Numbered from the stretch's first letter, positions 48,235-58,279 are shown. The stretch is DNA of 64,000 nucleotides from Staphylococcus sp. IVB6214 (GCF_025558585.1 NZ_CP094723.1:930001-994000), one strand, 5' to 3'. The notes: a model not told the origin generated them from the sequence alone. Numbers and translations: made by a program.

Positions 48235-49284
48235 TTGGATAATGAACGTCAGAAAGCATTAGATACAGTAATCAAAAATATGGAGAAGTCATTCGGTAAA
48301 GGCGCGGTAATGAAGCTTGGTGATAACAAAGACCGCAATGTCTCAACCATTTCAACAGGATCTGTAACATTAGATCATGCATTAGGTGTAGGTGGTTACC
48401 CGAAAGGACGTATTATCGAAGTATACGGGCCAGAGAGTTCAGGTAAAACAACCGTTGCGTTACATGCGATTGCAGAAGTACAGAAAAACGGCGGTGTTGC
48501 TGCATTTATTGATGCTGAGCACGCACTAGACCCTGTATATGCAGAGGCATTAGGTGTAGATATTAATAATTTATATCTTTCTCAACCGGATCACGGAGAG
48601 CAAGGCTTAGAGATTGCTGAAGCCTTTGTACGCAGTGGTGCTGTTGACATTGTGGTTGTTGACTCTGTTGCAGCATTAACACCGAAGGCAGAGATTGAAG
48701 GAGAAATGGGCGATACACACGTTGGTTTACAAGCACGTTTGATGTCACAAGCGTTGCGTAAATTATCAGCAGCCATTTCTAAATCAAAAACGACAGCTAT
48801 CTTTATTAACCAAATTCGTGAAAAGGTTGGCGTTATGTTTGGTAACCCTGAAACAACACCAGGTGGTCGTGCATTGAAGTTTTATAGCTCTGTTCGTTTA
48901 GAAGTAAGACGTGCTGAACAGTTGAAACAAGGACAAGATATCGTTGGTAACCGCACTAAGATAAAGGTTGTAAAAAACAAAGTGGCACCACCATTCAAAG
49001 TAGCAGAAGTTGATATTATGTATGGTCAAGGTATCTCTCGACAAGGTGAATTAATCGACTTAGGTGTGGCACATGATATCGTTGATAAGTCAGGTGCATG
49101 GTATTCTTACAATGGTGAACGAATGGGTCAAGGTAAGGAAAATGTAAAACTTTTCTTAAAAGAGAACCCACAATTAGAAGCGGAAATCGATCAAAAATTA
49201 CGTGAAAAACTTGGCATTGCTGGTGATGTTGACGCTGAAGCTGATGAACAATCAGAAGATGCAGACACATTGTTTGATGCATAA
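48235..49284 (+). CDS. recA: recombinase RecA
   Basis: RecA forms filaments on single-stranded DNA for strand exchange and triggers LexA self-cleavage in the SOS response. The 349 residues contain Walker [10 protein letters not shown] (about 64-72), the [16 protein letters not shown] segment (about 143-158), loop L2 [20 protein letters not shown] (about 193-212), and an acidic C-terminal tail. The start is TTG at 48235 behind AGGAGG. The LexA box upstream indicates damage-inducible expression. DprA, encoded in this window, can load it during transformation. Confidence 0.99.
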   Translation: MDNERQKALDTVIKNMEKSFGKGAVMKLGDNKDRNVSTISTGSVTLDHALGVGGYPKGRIIEVYGPESSGKTTVALHAIAEVQKNGGVAAFIDAEHALDPVYAEALGVDINNLYLSQPDHGEQGLEIAEAFVRSGAVDIVVVDSVAALTPKAEIEGEMGDTHVGLQARLMSQALRKLSAAISKSKTTAIFINQIREKVGVMFGNPETTPGGRALKFYSSVRLEVRRAEQLKQGQDIVGNRTKIKVVKNKVAPPFKVAEVDIMYGQGISRQGELIDLGVAHDIVDKSGAWYSYNGERMGQGKENVKLFLKENPQLEAEIDQKLREKLGIAGDVDAEADEQSEDADTLFDA

Positions 49285-49302
49285 TAGCTTATAGAATTAA
49301 GG

Positions 49303-49342
49303 GATGGAGTAGCACTGGCTATTCCATCTTTTGTTGTTTTAA
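49303..49342 (+). terminator. terminator of recA
   Basis: A 10-bp stem, GATGGAGTAG (49303-49312) with CTATTCCATC (49319-49328, one mismatch), is followed by TTTTGTTGTTTT. The rest of the gap to rny (to 49563) is A+T-rich; I see no gene in it. Confidence 0.8.
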
Positions 49343-49563
49343 TTAGAACAAATAGATGTGTTACATATTTAGAATGAAATTTGAATAATTGATCATAACG
49401 CATGTACAGTAACTGAATAATTGCAGAGTTTATACGGACGCAAGTCTTGATTTTTCCGATTTTAAACCGTACAATTATGTATGTATGATTTTTAGTGATA
49501 TTCATATAATCATATAGAAGTGTTTATATACAGAATCAAATCCTAGAAAAAGGAGGTGTTTGT

Positions 49564-51123
49564 GTGAATTTATTAACCCTCTCACTCATTTTGCTGGGTA
49601 TTATTCTAGGAGTTGTTGCGGGGTATTTTATCGCTCAAAATTTAATATATCAGAAGCAGGTACAAGCGAAAAATACTGCTGAAGATATTGTTCAACAGGG
49701 GAAAAAAGACGCTGAAAATCTCAAAAAAGAGAAGTTGCTTGAAGCGAAAGAAGAGAATCAAAAAATTCGTGAACAAGTTGAAAGCGAACTTAGAGAACGT
49801 CGTGGTGAACTTCAACGACAAGAATCCCGACTTCTTCAAAAAGAGGAAAACTTGGAGCGAAAATCTGATTTACTCGATAAGAAGGATGAGATTTTAGAGC
49901 AAAAAGAATCTAAACTTGAAGAAAGACAACAACAAGTAGATGCAAAAGAGAGTAGTGTTCAATCAATAATAATGAAACACGAACAAGAATTAGAACGCAT
50001 CTCCGGTCTCACACAAGAAGAAGCACGTAATGAGCAATTACAGCGTGTTGAAAATGAATTGTCACAAGATATTGCAGTGCTTGTTAAAGAAAAAGAACGT
50101 GAAGCAAAAGAAAAAGTGAACCAAACTGCGAAAGAATTGCTAGCGACAACGGTACAAAGATTTGCAGCTGAACACACATCAGAGTCAACAGTTTCCGTTG
50201 TCAACTTACCAAATGATGAGATGAAAGGACGTATCATCGGTCGGGAAGGACGTAACATTCGCACACTAGAGACGTTAACAGGTATCGATTTAATCATCGA
50301 TGACACACCTGAAGCAGTTATCTTATCAGGTTTTGATCCGATACGTCGTGAAATTGCTAAAACAGCATTGATTAACTTAGTATCAGATGGTCGTATCCAT
50401 CCAGGACGTATAGAAGACATGGTTGATAAAGCACGCCGTGAAGTCGATGAAATCATTCGTGAAGCGGGTGAACAAGCGACATTCGAGTTGAATGTACATA
50501 ATATGCATCCGGATCTTGTTAAAATATTAGGTCGCATGCACTATCGTACAAGTTACGGTCAAAACGTCTTGAAACATTCAATTGAGGTTGCGCATCTTTC
50601 AGGAATGCTAGCAGCAGAGTTGAATGAAGACGTAACGATAGCAAAACGTGCAGGGCTATTACATGATATTGGTAAAGCCATTGACCATGAAGTTGAAGGT
50701 AGTCATGTTGAGATAGGTGTGGAACTTGCGAAGAAATATGGTGAGTCAGCAACTGTTATTAATGCGATTCATTCACATCATGGTGATGTAGAGCCAACTT
50801 CGATTATTTCAATTCTAGTGGCGGCAGCTGATGCATTGTCAGCGGCACGTCCAGGTGCTCGAAAAGAGACATTAGAAAACTATATCAAGCGATTAGAGCG
50901 TTTAGAAGCAATTTCAGAGAATTATGACGGTGTTGAGAAGGCATTTGCTATTCAAGCTGGTCGTGAAATTCGCGTGATCGTATCACCAGAAGAAATTGAT
51001 GACTTACAATCACATCGCTTAGCAAGAGATATTAAAGACCAAATTGAAGGCGAACTTCAATATCCAGGTCATATCAAAGTGACAGTTGTCCGTGAGACGA
51101 GAGCGGTCGAATATGCAAAATAA
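49564..51123 (+). CDS. rny: ribonuclease Y
   Basis: RNase Y (CvfA) is the membrane-anchored endoribonuclease that starts mRNA decay and processes virulence transcripts in staphylococci. The 519 residues begin with one membrane helix (about 2-24), then a long charged coiled coil (about 30-200), a KH domain ([19 protein letters not shown] about 221-239) and the HD domain with [17 protein letters not shown] (about 364-380). The start is GTG behind AAGGAGG. Its specificity factor RicA is encoded at 59824. Its close S. aureus neighbour ymdB is pushed away here by pcp and cadCA. Confidence 0.97.
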   Translation: MNLLTLSLILLGIILGVVAGYFIAQNLIYQKQVQAKNTAEDIVQQGKKDAENLKKEKLLEAKEENQKIREQVESELRERRGELQRQESRLLQKEENLERKSDLLDKKDEILEQKESKLEERQQQVDAKESSVQSIIMKHEQELERISGLTQEEARNEQLQRVENELSQDIAVLVKEKEREAKEKVNQTAKELLATTVQRFAAEHTSESTVSVVNLPNDEMKGRIIGREGRNIRTLETLTGIDLIIDDTPEAVILSGFDPIRREIAKTALINLVSDGRIHPGRIEDMVDKARREVDEIIREAGEQATFELNVHNMHPDLVKILGRMHYRTSYGQNVLKHSIEVAHLSGMLAAELNEDVTIAKRAGLLHDIGKAIDHEVEGSHVEIGVELAKKYGESATVINAIHSHHGDVEPTSIISILVAAADALSAARPGARKETLENYIKRLERLEAISENYDGVEKAFAIQAGREIRVIVSPEEIDDLQSHRLARDIKDQIEGELQYPGHIKVTVVRETRAVEYAK

Positions 51124-51126
51124 ACA

Positions 51127-51158
51127 AACAACCCTACTAAATGTGGGGTTGTTTTTAT
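51127..51158. terminator. bidirectional terminator between rny and pcp
   Basis: AACAACCC (51127-51134) pairs with GGGTTGTT (51146-51153); T-rich on one side and A-rich on the other, it can serve both convergent genes. Confidence 0.8.
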
Positions 51159-51166
51159 TTTGGCAT

Positions 51167-51808
51167 TTAATGTGTTTCACCTAGTGCGATTAAGTCGTCA
51201 CGAGAGTCGTTTGATAAGGTGGCAATTGCAATTTTTAGTCCTTTCACAATCATATCTAATGACATGGAAGGTGTATTCGGCTTATTTATCACTTGTTCGG
51301 GGACAAAAGGGACTTGTATAAAACCGAACTGCATCTTCGGATAAGATGTCGCATGTAGATATCCAAGTTGATACAATAGATGATTACATACGAACGTGCC
51401 AGCAGTATTTGAGAGTGATGCGGGAATACCAGCATCTATCATTGCTTGTGTGAGACGTTTGACTGGCATGTTTGAAAAATATGCAGGTGCGCCATGTTCT
51501 TGTATGACTTGATCGATAGGTTGGTTCCCTTGATTATCTGGAATTCTGGCATCATCTACATTAATGCCAATGCGCTCAATCGTTATATTATATCGACCAC
51601 CTGCTTGTCCGATTGCTAACACAGCATCGTACGATTCTAGTTGCAGTTGTTGTTGCAACACGGTGCAACATTCATGAAAAATGGTCGGTATTTCAATTTT
51701 AGTAATGGTGTGTTCACCGATAACGTCTGGTAATCGTTGAACTGCTTCTAAAGCGGGATTAATCTTTTCATTGTTGAATGGATCGAAAGCTGTGACGAGA
51801 ATCTTCAT
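51167..51808 (-). CDS. pcp: pyrrolidone-carboxylate peptidase
   Basis: Pcp is a cytoplasmic cysteine peptidase (C15) that removes N-terminal pyroglutamate. The 213 residues start [19 protein letters not shown]. The catalytic Glu lies in [18 protein letters not shown] (about 79-96), Cys in [18 protein letters not shown] (about 136-153) and His in the following [18 protein letters not shown] region. It is the only clear minus-strand gene in the window, convergent with rny and divergent from cadC. A positive PYR reaction is used to identify several coagulase-positive animal staphylococci, which fits the suggested host. Its own promoter was not clear. Confidence 0.95.
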   Translation of the reverse strand: MKILVTAFDPFNNEKINPALEAVQRLPDVIGEHTITKIEIPTIFHECCTVLQQQLQLESYDAVLAIGQAGGRYNITIERIGINVDDARIPDNQGNQPIDQVIQEHGAPAYFSNMPVKRLTQAMIDAGIPASLSNTAGTFVCNHLLYQLGYLHATSYPKMQFGFIQVPFVPEQVINKPNTPSMSLDMIVKGLKIAIATLSNDSRDDLIALGETH

Positions 51809-51873
51809 TCTTAACGTGCTCCATTCCTTTAATCAGTTATAAGTTTATTCTACCAAACAAACACATAATGAAC

Positions 51874-51938
51874 ATTCAAGTGAATACTTGAATAAAAAAG
51901 CACAATTCGATATATTATATTCAAGTGGATATTTGAAT
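51874..51938 (+). promoter_or_regulatory. cadC promoter with two CadC-type operators
   Basis: TTGAAT (51888-51893), a 17-bp spacer and TATATT (51911-51916) form the promoter. Operator 1, ATTCAAGT-GAAT-ACTTGAAT (51874-51893), is a perfect palindrome over the -35. Operator 2, ATTCAAGT-GGAT-ATTTGAAT (51919-51938), lies just after the -10. Their centres are 45 bp apart. They resemble the pI258 cad operator, so metal-relieved autorepression is inferred. The upstream copy could also influence pcp. Confidence 0.75.
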
Positions 51939-51954
51939 GAAGGTGGGATGTTAA

Positions 51955-52332
51955 ATGACTGAGAATAACATGAGATGTGATGCTTTTATCATAGATGAGC
52001 AGCATGTCCAAGAAGCGAAAAAATCACTATCAAAAACAAATATTGAGAATGTCAGTCTTATGTTTAAAAGCATTGCAGATATCAATCGTGCAAAGATGAC
52101 CTATCTGCTGTGTGTGCATGATGAGTTATGTGTCTGTGATTTAGCTGAAGTATTGAATCTCACAGTCGCAAATACGTCACATCATTTACGTTTATTGTAT
52201 AAAAGTGGTGTTGTGACTTATCGCAAAGAAGGTAAGCGGGCCTTTTATCGTATATACGATGAACATATCCGGCAAATAATGATGATTTCGATTGCGCATA
52301 AGGAAGAAGTGATGACTGATGACAGAGAATAA
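51955..52332 (+). CDS. cadC: metal-sensing ArsR/SmtB-family repressor CadC
   Basis: CadC represses a cadmium/zinc/lead efflux operon and leaves DNA when it binds metal. The 125 residues contain KSIADINRAKMTYLLC, the helix-3 metal motif ELCVCDLAE (C59 and C61) and the recognition helix TVANTSHHLRLLYKSGVV. It aligns closely with pI258 CadC. The N-terminus has one Cys (C8) where pI258 CadC has two, as far as I recall; the second is reported as not essential for sensing. The frame overlaps cadA by 14 bp. A GGTGGGATG lies before the ATG. Confidence 0.92.
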   Translation: MTENNMRCDAFIIDEQHVQEAKKSLSKTNIENVSLMFKSIADINRAKMTYLLCVHDELCVCDLAEVLNLTVANTSHHLRLLYKSGVVTYRKEGKRAFYRIYDEHIRQIMMISIAHKEEVMTDDRE

Positions 52333-54469
52333 CAAAACTTATCATGTAGAAGGAATGACATGTGCCAATTGTGCAGCAAAATTTGAAAGGAATGTTACGG
52401 GACTCCCTTCTGTAACATCTGCGACTGTGAATTTTGGTGCGTCAAAAATTTATGTTGAAGGTACGCCAACGATTGAAGAACTTGAAGCTGCTGGTGCATT
52501 TGAAAATATTGCGGTTTATGATGATCAATCACATCAACAAACGCAACAGCAAGAAACATCTGAAAATCTCACAATGTTTGAAATGGTGAAACAATTTTTT
52601 ATAAATAATCAAACGCTATGGTTTTCAACGCTACTTATCGTATTTGGTTACTTATCACAATGGATGCATCCGGTAGATACACGATTGAGTCTTTTATTAT
52701 TTGTGACAGCGATTGCGATGAGTGGCTGGTCGCTTATAAAAGAAGGACTTCGTAATTTGATACATTTTGACTTTGATATGCGCGCTTTGATGACAATAGC
52801 GGTTACCGGTGGTGTGTTAATCGGTGAATGGGGAGAAGTTGTAGTTGTTGTTATTTTATTTGCATTAAGTGAAGCTTTAGAGCGCTTTTCAATGGATAAA
52901 GTAAGAGAATCGATGGCGTCACTAATGAAGATTGCACCGGACACTGCTACAATCCTACGTCAGGAACAACTGATTGATGTACCTGTGGAAGATGTAAATG
53001 TTGGAGATCTCTTATATGTAAAGGCAGGACAAAAGATAGCGTTGGATGGTATTGTACGTTCAGGTCAAGCGACAGTCAATCAAGCAACAATTACAGGAGA
53101 ATCTATCCCTGTTGAAAAAACGAACGGTGATGAAGTGTTTGCAGGGACCTTAAACCAAGATGGACACCTAGAAATAGAAGTGACAAAAGGTTCAGATGAG
53201 ACGACCATTGCTAAAGTTATTGCGTTAGTGGAAGAGGCTCAGATTAAGAAAGCGCCGGCACAAGCCTTTATCGAGCGTTTTGCACGTTATTATACACCAT
53301 TGATTATGTTAATTGCGTTAGGCGTTGCTATCATACCGCCACTTGTGACGGGGGAAAACTGGTCTGATTGGCTGTATCAAGGGCTTTCCGTACTCGTTGT
53401 CGGTTGCCCATGTGCATTAATTATTTCAACGCCTGTTTCAATTGTATCAGGCATTAGTACGGCAGCTAAAAATGGTGTACTCATCAAAGGCGGCATTCAC
53501 CTAGAACAATTGAGTAAGATTAAAACTATGGCATTCGATAAAACAGGCACGTTGACGAAAGGTTCACCGAATGTCGTTGATGTAGTTCAGCTAACAGATG
53601 GCTATGCGTATGAAGATGTGATGGCACGTGTGGCTGCGTTGGAGCAAACGACTCAGCATCCACTTGCTCGTGCAATTGTTGCATATGTAGAAGATGCAGG
53701 TATCACAATGAATCAGACTGTAAAGCAAGTCCAAACACTCACTGGCCAAGGTATTCGTGGTGTATTTAAACGACACACAATGACGATTGGACAGCCACAA
53801 TTATTTGAAACAGAACTCGCAACTGATGTTCATGAACAAATAGAAATGCAACAGCAACTTGGAAGAACTGTTGTTTTAGTCAAACAAGATGATATGTTAT
53901 GCATGTTGATTGCATTGCAAGACCAAGTTCGTCCACAATCCAAAAAGGTGATTTCGCAATTATCAAAACTTGGCGTCACAAAACGAGTTATGTTAACGGG
54001 AGACCATGTATTTACGGCGAAAACAATCGGTGATGAAGTTGGAATCACAGATGTATATGCGAACTTAATGCCTGAAGATAAGCTAAGATATATTGAACAA
54101 CTAGCTGAAATACAGCCGGTTGCTATGGTTGGAGACGGTGTCAATGATGCACCAGCACTTGCCCGTGCAAACGTTGGCATTGCAATGGGTGGTGCGAGTG
54201 CAGATACAGCACTTGAGACGGCAGATGTTGCGCTGTTGAGTAACGATATGTCGAAATTACCCTATGCAGTGCGTTTAAGTCGTCTCACGATGCGTACGAT
54301 TAAGTGGAATGTCGGCATTGCACTCGGATTGAAAATTCTAGCGTTATTATTAGTGATCCCTGGCTGGTTGACATTATGGATTGCAATTATGTCTGATATG
54401 GGGGCGACACTTCTCGTTACATTGAATGCGATGCGACTTTTATATGTGAAAGATGTAACATCGCATTGA
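52319..54469 (+). CDS. cadA: cadmium/zinc/lead-exporting P1B-type ATPase CadA
   Basis: CadA pumps Cd, Zn or Pb out of the cell using ATP. The 716 residues have one N-terminal heavy-metal domain with GMTCANCAA (C15 and C18), paired membrane helices, the actuator loop with TGESIPVEK, the membrane metal site CPCALII (C363-C365), the phosphorylated Asp D407 in DKTGTLT, the nucleotide domain His-Pro in QHPLARAI, and GDGVNDAPALA. CPC and close likeness to pI258 CadA favour Cd/Zn/Pb over copper. It overlaps cadC. No transposase lies nearby, yet the pair separates rny from ymdB, so it is probably acquired. Confidence 0.93.
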   Translation: MTENNKTYHVEGMTCANCAAKFERNVTGLPSVTSATVNFGASKIYVEGTPTIEELEAAGAFENIAVYDDQSHQQTQQQETSENLTMFEMVKQFFINNQTLWFSTLLIVFGYLSQWMHPVDTRLSLLLFVTAIAMSGWSLIKEGLRNLIHFDFDMRALMTIAVTGGVLIGEWGEVVVVVILFALSEALERFSMDKVRESMASLMKIAPDTATILRQEQLIDVPVEDVNVGDLLYVKAGQKIALDGIVRSGQATVNQATITGESIPVEKTNGDEVFAGTLNQDGHLEIEVTKGSDETTIAKVIALVEEAQIKKAPAQAFIERFARYYTPLIMLIALGVAIIPPLVTGENWSDWLYQGLSVLVVGCPCALIISTPVSIVSGISTAAKNGVLIKGGIHLEQLSKIKTMAFDKTGTLTKGSPNVVDVVQLTDGYAYEDVMARVAALEQTTQHPLARAIVAYVEDAGITMNQTVKQVQTLTGQGIRGVFKRHTMTIGQPQLFETELATDVHEQIEMQQQLGRTVVLVKQDDMLCMLIALQDQVRPQSKKVISQLSKLGVTKRVMLTGDHVFTAKTIGDEVGITDVYANLMPEDKLRYIEQLAEIQPVAMVGDGVNDAPALARANVGIAMGGASADTALETADVALLSNDMSKLPYAVRLSRLTMRTIKWNVGIALGLKILALLLVIPGWLTLWIAIMSDMGATLLVTLNAMRLLYVKDVTSH

Positions 54470-54538
54470 CATCGGGTAGTGGCACGTTAAAATAGATAAG
54501 TGAGTATTTTAATCAAGGTCGTCACATTGAACTTCATA

Positions 54539-54569
54539 GTATCACTTTGTAAATGAATCATTGTGATAC
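54539..54569. other. perfect 7-bp inverted repeat before ymdB
   Basis: GTATCAC (54539-54545) and GTGATAC (54563-54569) are 17 bases apart, with no T run. It may be an operator or a weak hairpin between cadA and ymdB. Confidence 0.4.
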
Positions 54570-54601
54570 GACTTTGTGTTAATAAAGAGAGGACGTTTCG
54601 A

Positions 54602-55396
54602 ATGAGAATTTTGTTTATAGGAGATATCGTGGGCAAAATCGGCCGACAAGCGATCAGTGATTATTTATCACAATTGAAGCAACATTATCGTCCCACTGTT
54701 ACGATTGTCAATGCAGAAAATGCAGCGCATGGAAAAGGTATCACTGAAAAAATCTACAAAGAACTTTTACGTGAAGGCGTCGACTTCATGACAATGGGAA
54801 ACCATACATATGGTCAACGTCAAATATATGAATTTATTGATGATGCGACACGTATGGTGAGACCAGCAAACTTTCCTGAAGAAGCGCCAGGTATCGGTAT
54901 GAGAACAATCCAATTAAATGATAAAAAATTGGCAGTCATTAACTTGCAAGGTCGTGCCTTTATGCAAGATATTGATGACCCATTCAAAAAAGCAGATCAA
55001 CTTATTGCTGAAGCACGAAAAGAGACAGACTATATCTTCGTTGATTTTCATGCTGAAACGACTTCTGAAAAAAATGCGATGGGCTGGTTCTTAGATGGTA
55101 GGGTTGGCGCAGTCGTTGGAACGCATACACATATTCAAACTTCAGATGAGCGAATATTACCGAAAGGCACAGCGTATATTACAGATGTTGGTATGACAGG
55201 TTATTATGATGGTATTTTAGGTATTAATCGTGATGAAGTAATTGAACGTTTTATTACGAGCTTACCACAACGTCATGTTGTTCCGGATGAAGGGCGAAGT
55301 GTCTTGTCAGGTGTGTTTGTTGAACTTCGCACGGATGGGACAGCAAAACATATTGAACGTGTACTCATCAATGATGATCATCCGATGAAATATTGA
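54602..55396 (+). CDS. ymdB: YmdB family metallophosphoesterase
   Basis: YmdB is a calcineurin-like phosphodiesterase; in B. subtilis it hydrolyses 2',3'-cyclic nucleotides and affects biofilm and motility decisions. The ATG at 54602 behind AGAGAGGA gives 264 residues starting MRILFIGDIVGKIGRQA; the longer frame from 54563 is rejected. Metal ligands lie in GDIVGK, NAENAAHGKG (about 38-47), MGNHTYGQ (about 65-72), FVDFHAETTSEK (about 147-158) and GTHTHIQTSDE (about 174-184). The rny-ymdB linkage is conserved in Firmicutes and suggests a shared role in RNA metabolism. Confidence 0.94.
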   Translation: MRILFIGDIVGKIGRQAISDYLSQLKQHYRPTVTIVNAENAAHGKGITEKIYKELLREGVDFMTMGNHTYGQRQIYEFIDDATRMVRPANFPEEAPGIGMRTIQLNDKKLAVINLQGRAFMQDIDDPFKKADQLIAEARKETDYIFVDFHAETTSEKNAMGWFLDGRVGAVVGTHTHIQTSDERILPKGTAYITDVGMTGYYDGILGINRDEVIERFITSLPQRHVVPDEGRSVLSGVFVELRTDGTAKHIERVLINDDHPMKY

Positions 55397-55426
55397 TGTA
55401 TCGTCCATTAGTATGATTTTTAATAA

Positions 55427-55464
55427 AACCCACTATTTTATTGCACATATAGTGGGTTCTTTTG
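55427..55464 (+). terminator. terminator of ymdB
   Basis: A perfect 10-bp stem, AACCCACTAT (55427-55436) with ATAGTGGGTT (55449-55458), is followed by CTTTTG. Confidence 0.85.
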
Positions 55465-55506
55465 ATATGATAAACAAAGAAGATAAACGTCTAGGAGGCT
55501 ATTTGA

Positions 55507-57267
55507 ATGAAATCTCAAGTATCGTGGAAAGTCGGAGGCCAGCAAGGTGAAGGGATTGAATCTACGGGTGAAATCTTTGCGACTGCGATGAACCGCAAAG
55601 GCTATTATTTATACGGTTACCGTCACTTTTCTAGCCGCATTAAGGGCGGCCATACGAACAACAAAATTCGTGTGTCGACAACACCTGTACATGCGATTAG
55701 TGACGATTTAGATATATTAATTGCGTTCGATCAAGAAACGATTGAACTCAATCATCATGAAATGCGTGAAGACAGCGTGATTTTAGCAGATGCGAAAGCA
55801 AAACCAGAAAAACCAGAAGATTGTAAAGCGCAATTAATTGTTATGCCATTTACAGAAACAGCAAAAGAACTTGGTACTACTTTAATGAAAAACATGGTCG
55901 CAATTGGAGCGACAGCTGCTTTAATGTCATTAGATATCAAGCCTTTTGAAGCGTTGATTACAGGCATGTTTGAGAAAAAGGGTGACAAAGTAGTTAACTT
56001 AAATATTCAGGCATTACATGAAGGACACCGTTTAATGAATGAGGAACTCAGCCATATTGAAGGGGACTTTGATTTAGCTGAAAGTGATAACGTACCACAT
56101 CTATATATGATTGGAAATGAAGCGATTGGTTTAGGTGCGATTGCAGGTGGTTCTCGCTTTATGGCAGCTTATCCAATTACACCAGCCTCTGAAATTATGG
56201 AATATATGATTGATCATTTACCAGAAGTAGGCGGCACTGTGATTCAAACAGAAGATGAGATTGCGGCTGCGACGATGGCAATCGGTGCAAACTATGGTGG
56301 TGTGAGAGCGTTCACAGCCTCTGCAGGCCCAGGACTATCATTGATGATGGAAGCAATCGGTTTGTCAGGTATGACGGAGACACCACTTGTCATTATGAAT
56401 ACACAACGTGGTGGTCCATCAACAGGTCTTCCGACGAAGCAAGAACAGTCTGATCTAATGCAAATGATTTACGGCACACATGGTGATATTCCAAAAATCG
56501 TATTGGCACCAACTGATGCAGAAGATGCATTCTACTTAACAGTTGAGGCGTTTAACTTAGCTGAAATGTATCAATGCCCAGTTATTTTATTAAGTGACCT
56601 ACAATTATCACTTGGTAAACAAACAGTTAAAAACTTAGATTTCAATAAAATTCAAATTAATCGAGGGTCTACAATTACAGAAGACATCGAACGTGATCCG
56701 GAAGATAAAGATTACTACAAACGCTATGCAGTGACAGAGTCAGGTGTATCACCAAGACCAATTCCAGGAGTCAAAGGTGGTATTCACCATGTCACGGGTG
56801 TTGAACATAACGAACAAGGTAAACCAAGTGAAGCGGCACAAAACCGTCAAGATCAAATGGATAAACGTATGCGTAAGACAGAAAACTTACGCATTGAAAG
56901 TCCAGTAGAAGGATCGTTGAAACATGAACAATCAGATGTTCTATATCTTGGATTTATTTCAACAAAAGGTGCCATTCAAGAAGGTGTAGAACGTTTAGAA
57001 GCTGCTGGACACAAAGTAGAACATCTACAAATTCGTCAATTGTACCCATTCCCAACAGATCTTATTCAAGAAGCGGTTGATCGTGCACAAAAAGTTGTTG
57101 TTGTTGAACATAACTATCAAGGACAACTTGCAAATATCATTAAAATGAATGTGAATTTAGGCGATAAATTGGTAAACCAAACAAAATATGATGGAACGCC
57201 ATTCCTACCACATGAAATCGAATCAAAAGGTTTAACACTTTTAAATTCACAAAAGGAGAGAATCTAA
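55507..57267 (+). CDS. korA: 2-oxoacid:ferredoxin/acceptor oxidoreductase, alpha subunit (gamma-alpha fusion)
   Basis: KorA and KorB oxidatively decarboxylate 2-oxoacids, probably 2-oxoglutarate, to acyl-CoA, passing electrons to ferredoxin. The 586 residues are a fusion: a gamma domain (about 1-190, GGQQGEGIESTGEIFATAM near 10-28) and an alpha domain (about 195-580) with AAYPITPASEIMEYM, QTEDEIAAATMAIGANYGG and ASAGPGLSLMMEAIG. AGGAGG precedes the ATG and korB follows directly. With SucCD at the other end of the window, two genes around the succinyl-CoA node are present. Confidence 0.93.
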   Translation: MKSQVSWKVGGQQGEGIESTGEIFATAMNRKGYYLYGYRHFSSRIKGGHTNNKIRVSTTPVHAISDDLDILIAFDQETIELNHHEMREDSVILADAKAKPEKPEDCKAQLIVMPFTETAKELGTTLMKNMVAIGATAALMSLDIKPFEALITGMFEKKGDKVVNLNIQALHEGHRLMNEELSHIEGDFDLAESDNVPHLYMIGNEAIGLGAIAGGSRFMAAYPITPASEIMEYMIDHLPEVGGTVIQTEDEIAAATMAIGANYGGVRAFTASAGPGLSLMMEAIGLSGMTETPLVIMNTQRGGPSTGLPTKQEQSDLMQMIYGTHGDIPKIVLAPTDAEDAFYLTVEAFNLAEMYQCPVILLSDLQLSLGKQTVKNLDFNKIQINRGSTITEDIERDPEDKDYYKRYAVTESGVSPRPIPGVKGGIHHVTGVEHNEQGKPSEAAQNRQDQMDKRMRKTENLRIESPVEGSLKHEQSDVLYLGFISTKGAIQEGVERLEAAGHKVEHLQIRQLYPFPTDLIQEAVDRAQKVVVVEHNYQGQLANIIKMNVNLGDKLVNQTKYDGTPFLPHEIESKGLTLLNSQKERI

Positions 57268-58134
57268 TTGGCTACTTTCAAAGATTTTAGAAATAATGTC
57301 AAACCCAACTGGTGCCCAGGTTGTGGTGACTTCTCAGTACAGGCGGCCATTCAAAAAGCGGCTGCAAACGTCGGGTTAGAACCGGATGAAGTTGCATTGA
57401 TTACAGGGATTGGTTGTTCTGGACGTCTGTCAGGGTATGTGAATTCATACGGCGTTCACTCAATTCACGGTCGTGCATTACCACTTGCGCAAGGTGTGAA
57501 AATGGCAAATCGTGATTTAACGGTTATTGCGTCAGGTGGTGACGGTGATGGTTATGCGATTGGTATGGGTCATACAATTCATGCGTTGCGACGTAATATG
57601 AATATCACTTACATCGTAATGGATAACCAAATTTATGGTCTGACAAAGGGACAAACATCACCTTCATCAGCACCTGGATTTGTGACAAAAACAACACCTA
57701 AAGGGAATATTGAACAAAATGTTGCACCTTTAGAATTAGCATTATCATCAGGTGCGACATTTGTTGCACAAGGATTCTCAAGTGACATTAAAGCATTGAC
57801 AAAAATGATTGAAGATGCGATTAATCACGATGGTTTCTCATTCGTAAACGTCTTCTCACCATGTGTAACATATAACAAGGTGAATACTTACGACTGGTTC
57901 AAGGAACATTTGACTGACTTGAATGATATTGAAGACTACGATACATCTGACAAACAACGTGCAATTCAAACGGTTGTTGAACACCATTCACTCATAAAAG
58001 GCATTGTATATCAAGATACAGAAACCCCATCATACGAGTCACAAATTGAATCTTTAGGTGAGACACCTTTAGCGCATAAAGATATTCAATTGACGTCCGA
58101 ACAATTTGAATCGTTAACAAAACAATTTGTATAA
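57268..58134 (+). CDS. korB: 2-oxoacid:ferredoxin/acceptor oxidoreductase, beta subunit
   Basis: The beta subunit binds thiamine diphosphate. The 288 residues contain NWCPGCGDFSVQAAIQ (about 14-29), whose cysteines belong to the Fe-S ligand set, GIGCSGRLSGYVNSYGVHS-type sequence (about 48-66), and the TPP motif GDGDGYAIGMGHTIHALRRN (about 91-110) followed by DNQIYGLTKGQTSP. The start is TTG at 57268, immediately after the korA stop, behind AAAGGAGAG. A terminator follows 13 bp downstream. Confidence 0.94.
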   Translation: MATFKDFRNNVKPNWCPGCGDFSVQAAIQKAAANVGLEPDEVALITGIGCSGRLSGYVNSYGVHSIHGRALPLAQGVKMANRDLTVIASGGDGDGYAIGMGHTIHALRRNMNITYIVMDNQIYGLTKGQTSPSSAPGFVTKTTPKGNIEQNVAPLELALSSGATFVAQGFSSDIKALTKMIEDAINHDGFSFVNVFSPCVTYNKVNTYDWFKEHLTDLNDIEDYDTSDKQRAIQTVVEHHSLIKGIVYQDTETPSYESQIESLGETPLAHKDIQLTSEQFESLTKQFV

Positions 58135-58146
58135 AAGTACCAACCC

Positions 58147-58181
58147 AAAGCTGGAGTCCTAACAAAGGATTTCAGCTTTTC
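58147..58181 (+). terminator. terminator of korAB
   Basis: AAAGCTGGAGTCCT (58147-58160) pairs with AGGATTTCAGCTTT (58166-58179, two mismatches or wobbles), with a short T run. Confidence 0.8.
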
Positions 58182-58215
58182 ATTTGTTTTGGGTATAGTT
58201 ATAACCATCGACAAA

Positions 58216-58244
58216 TTGCACTTTACTAATTTTTTTAATATAAT
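58216..58244 (+). promoter_or_regulatory. sigma-A promoter of miaB-ricA
   Basis: TTGCAC (58216-58221), a 17-bp spacer and TATAAT (58239-58244) lie 35 bp before the miaB start. Confidence 0.75.
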
Positions 58245-58279
58245 GAAGAGATGATATAAGGGCAGAAAGGGTTTTGCAT

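Noticed and set aside
51874..54469. cadCA as part of a complete transposon or plasmid insertion
   Set aside because: No transposase, terminal inverted repeats or replication gene is seen around the pair; only the altered neighbourhood suggests transfer.
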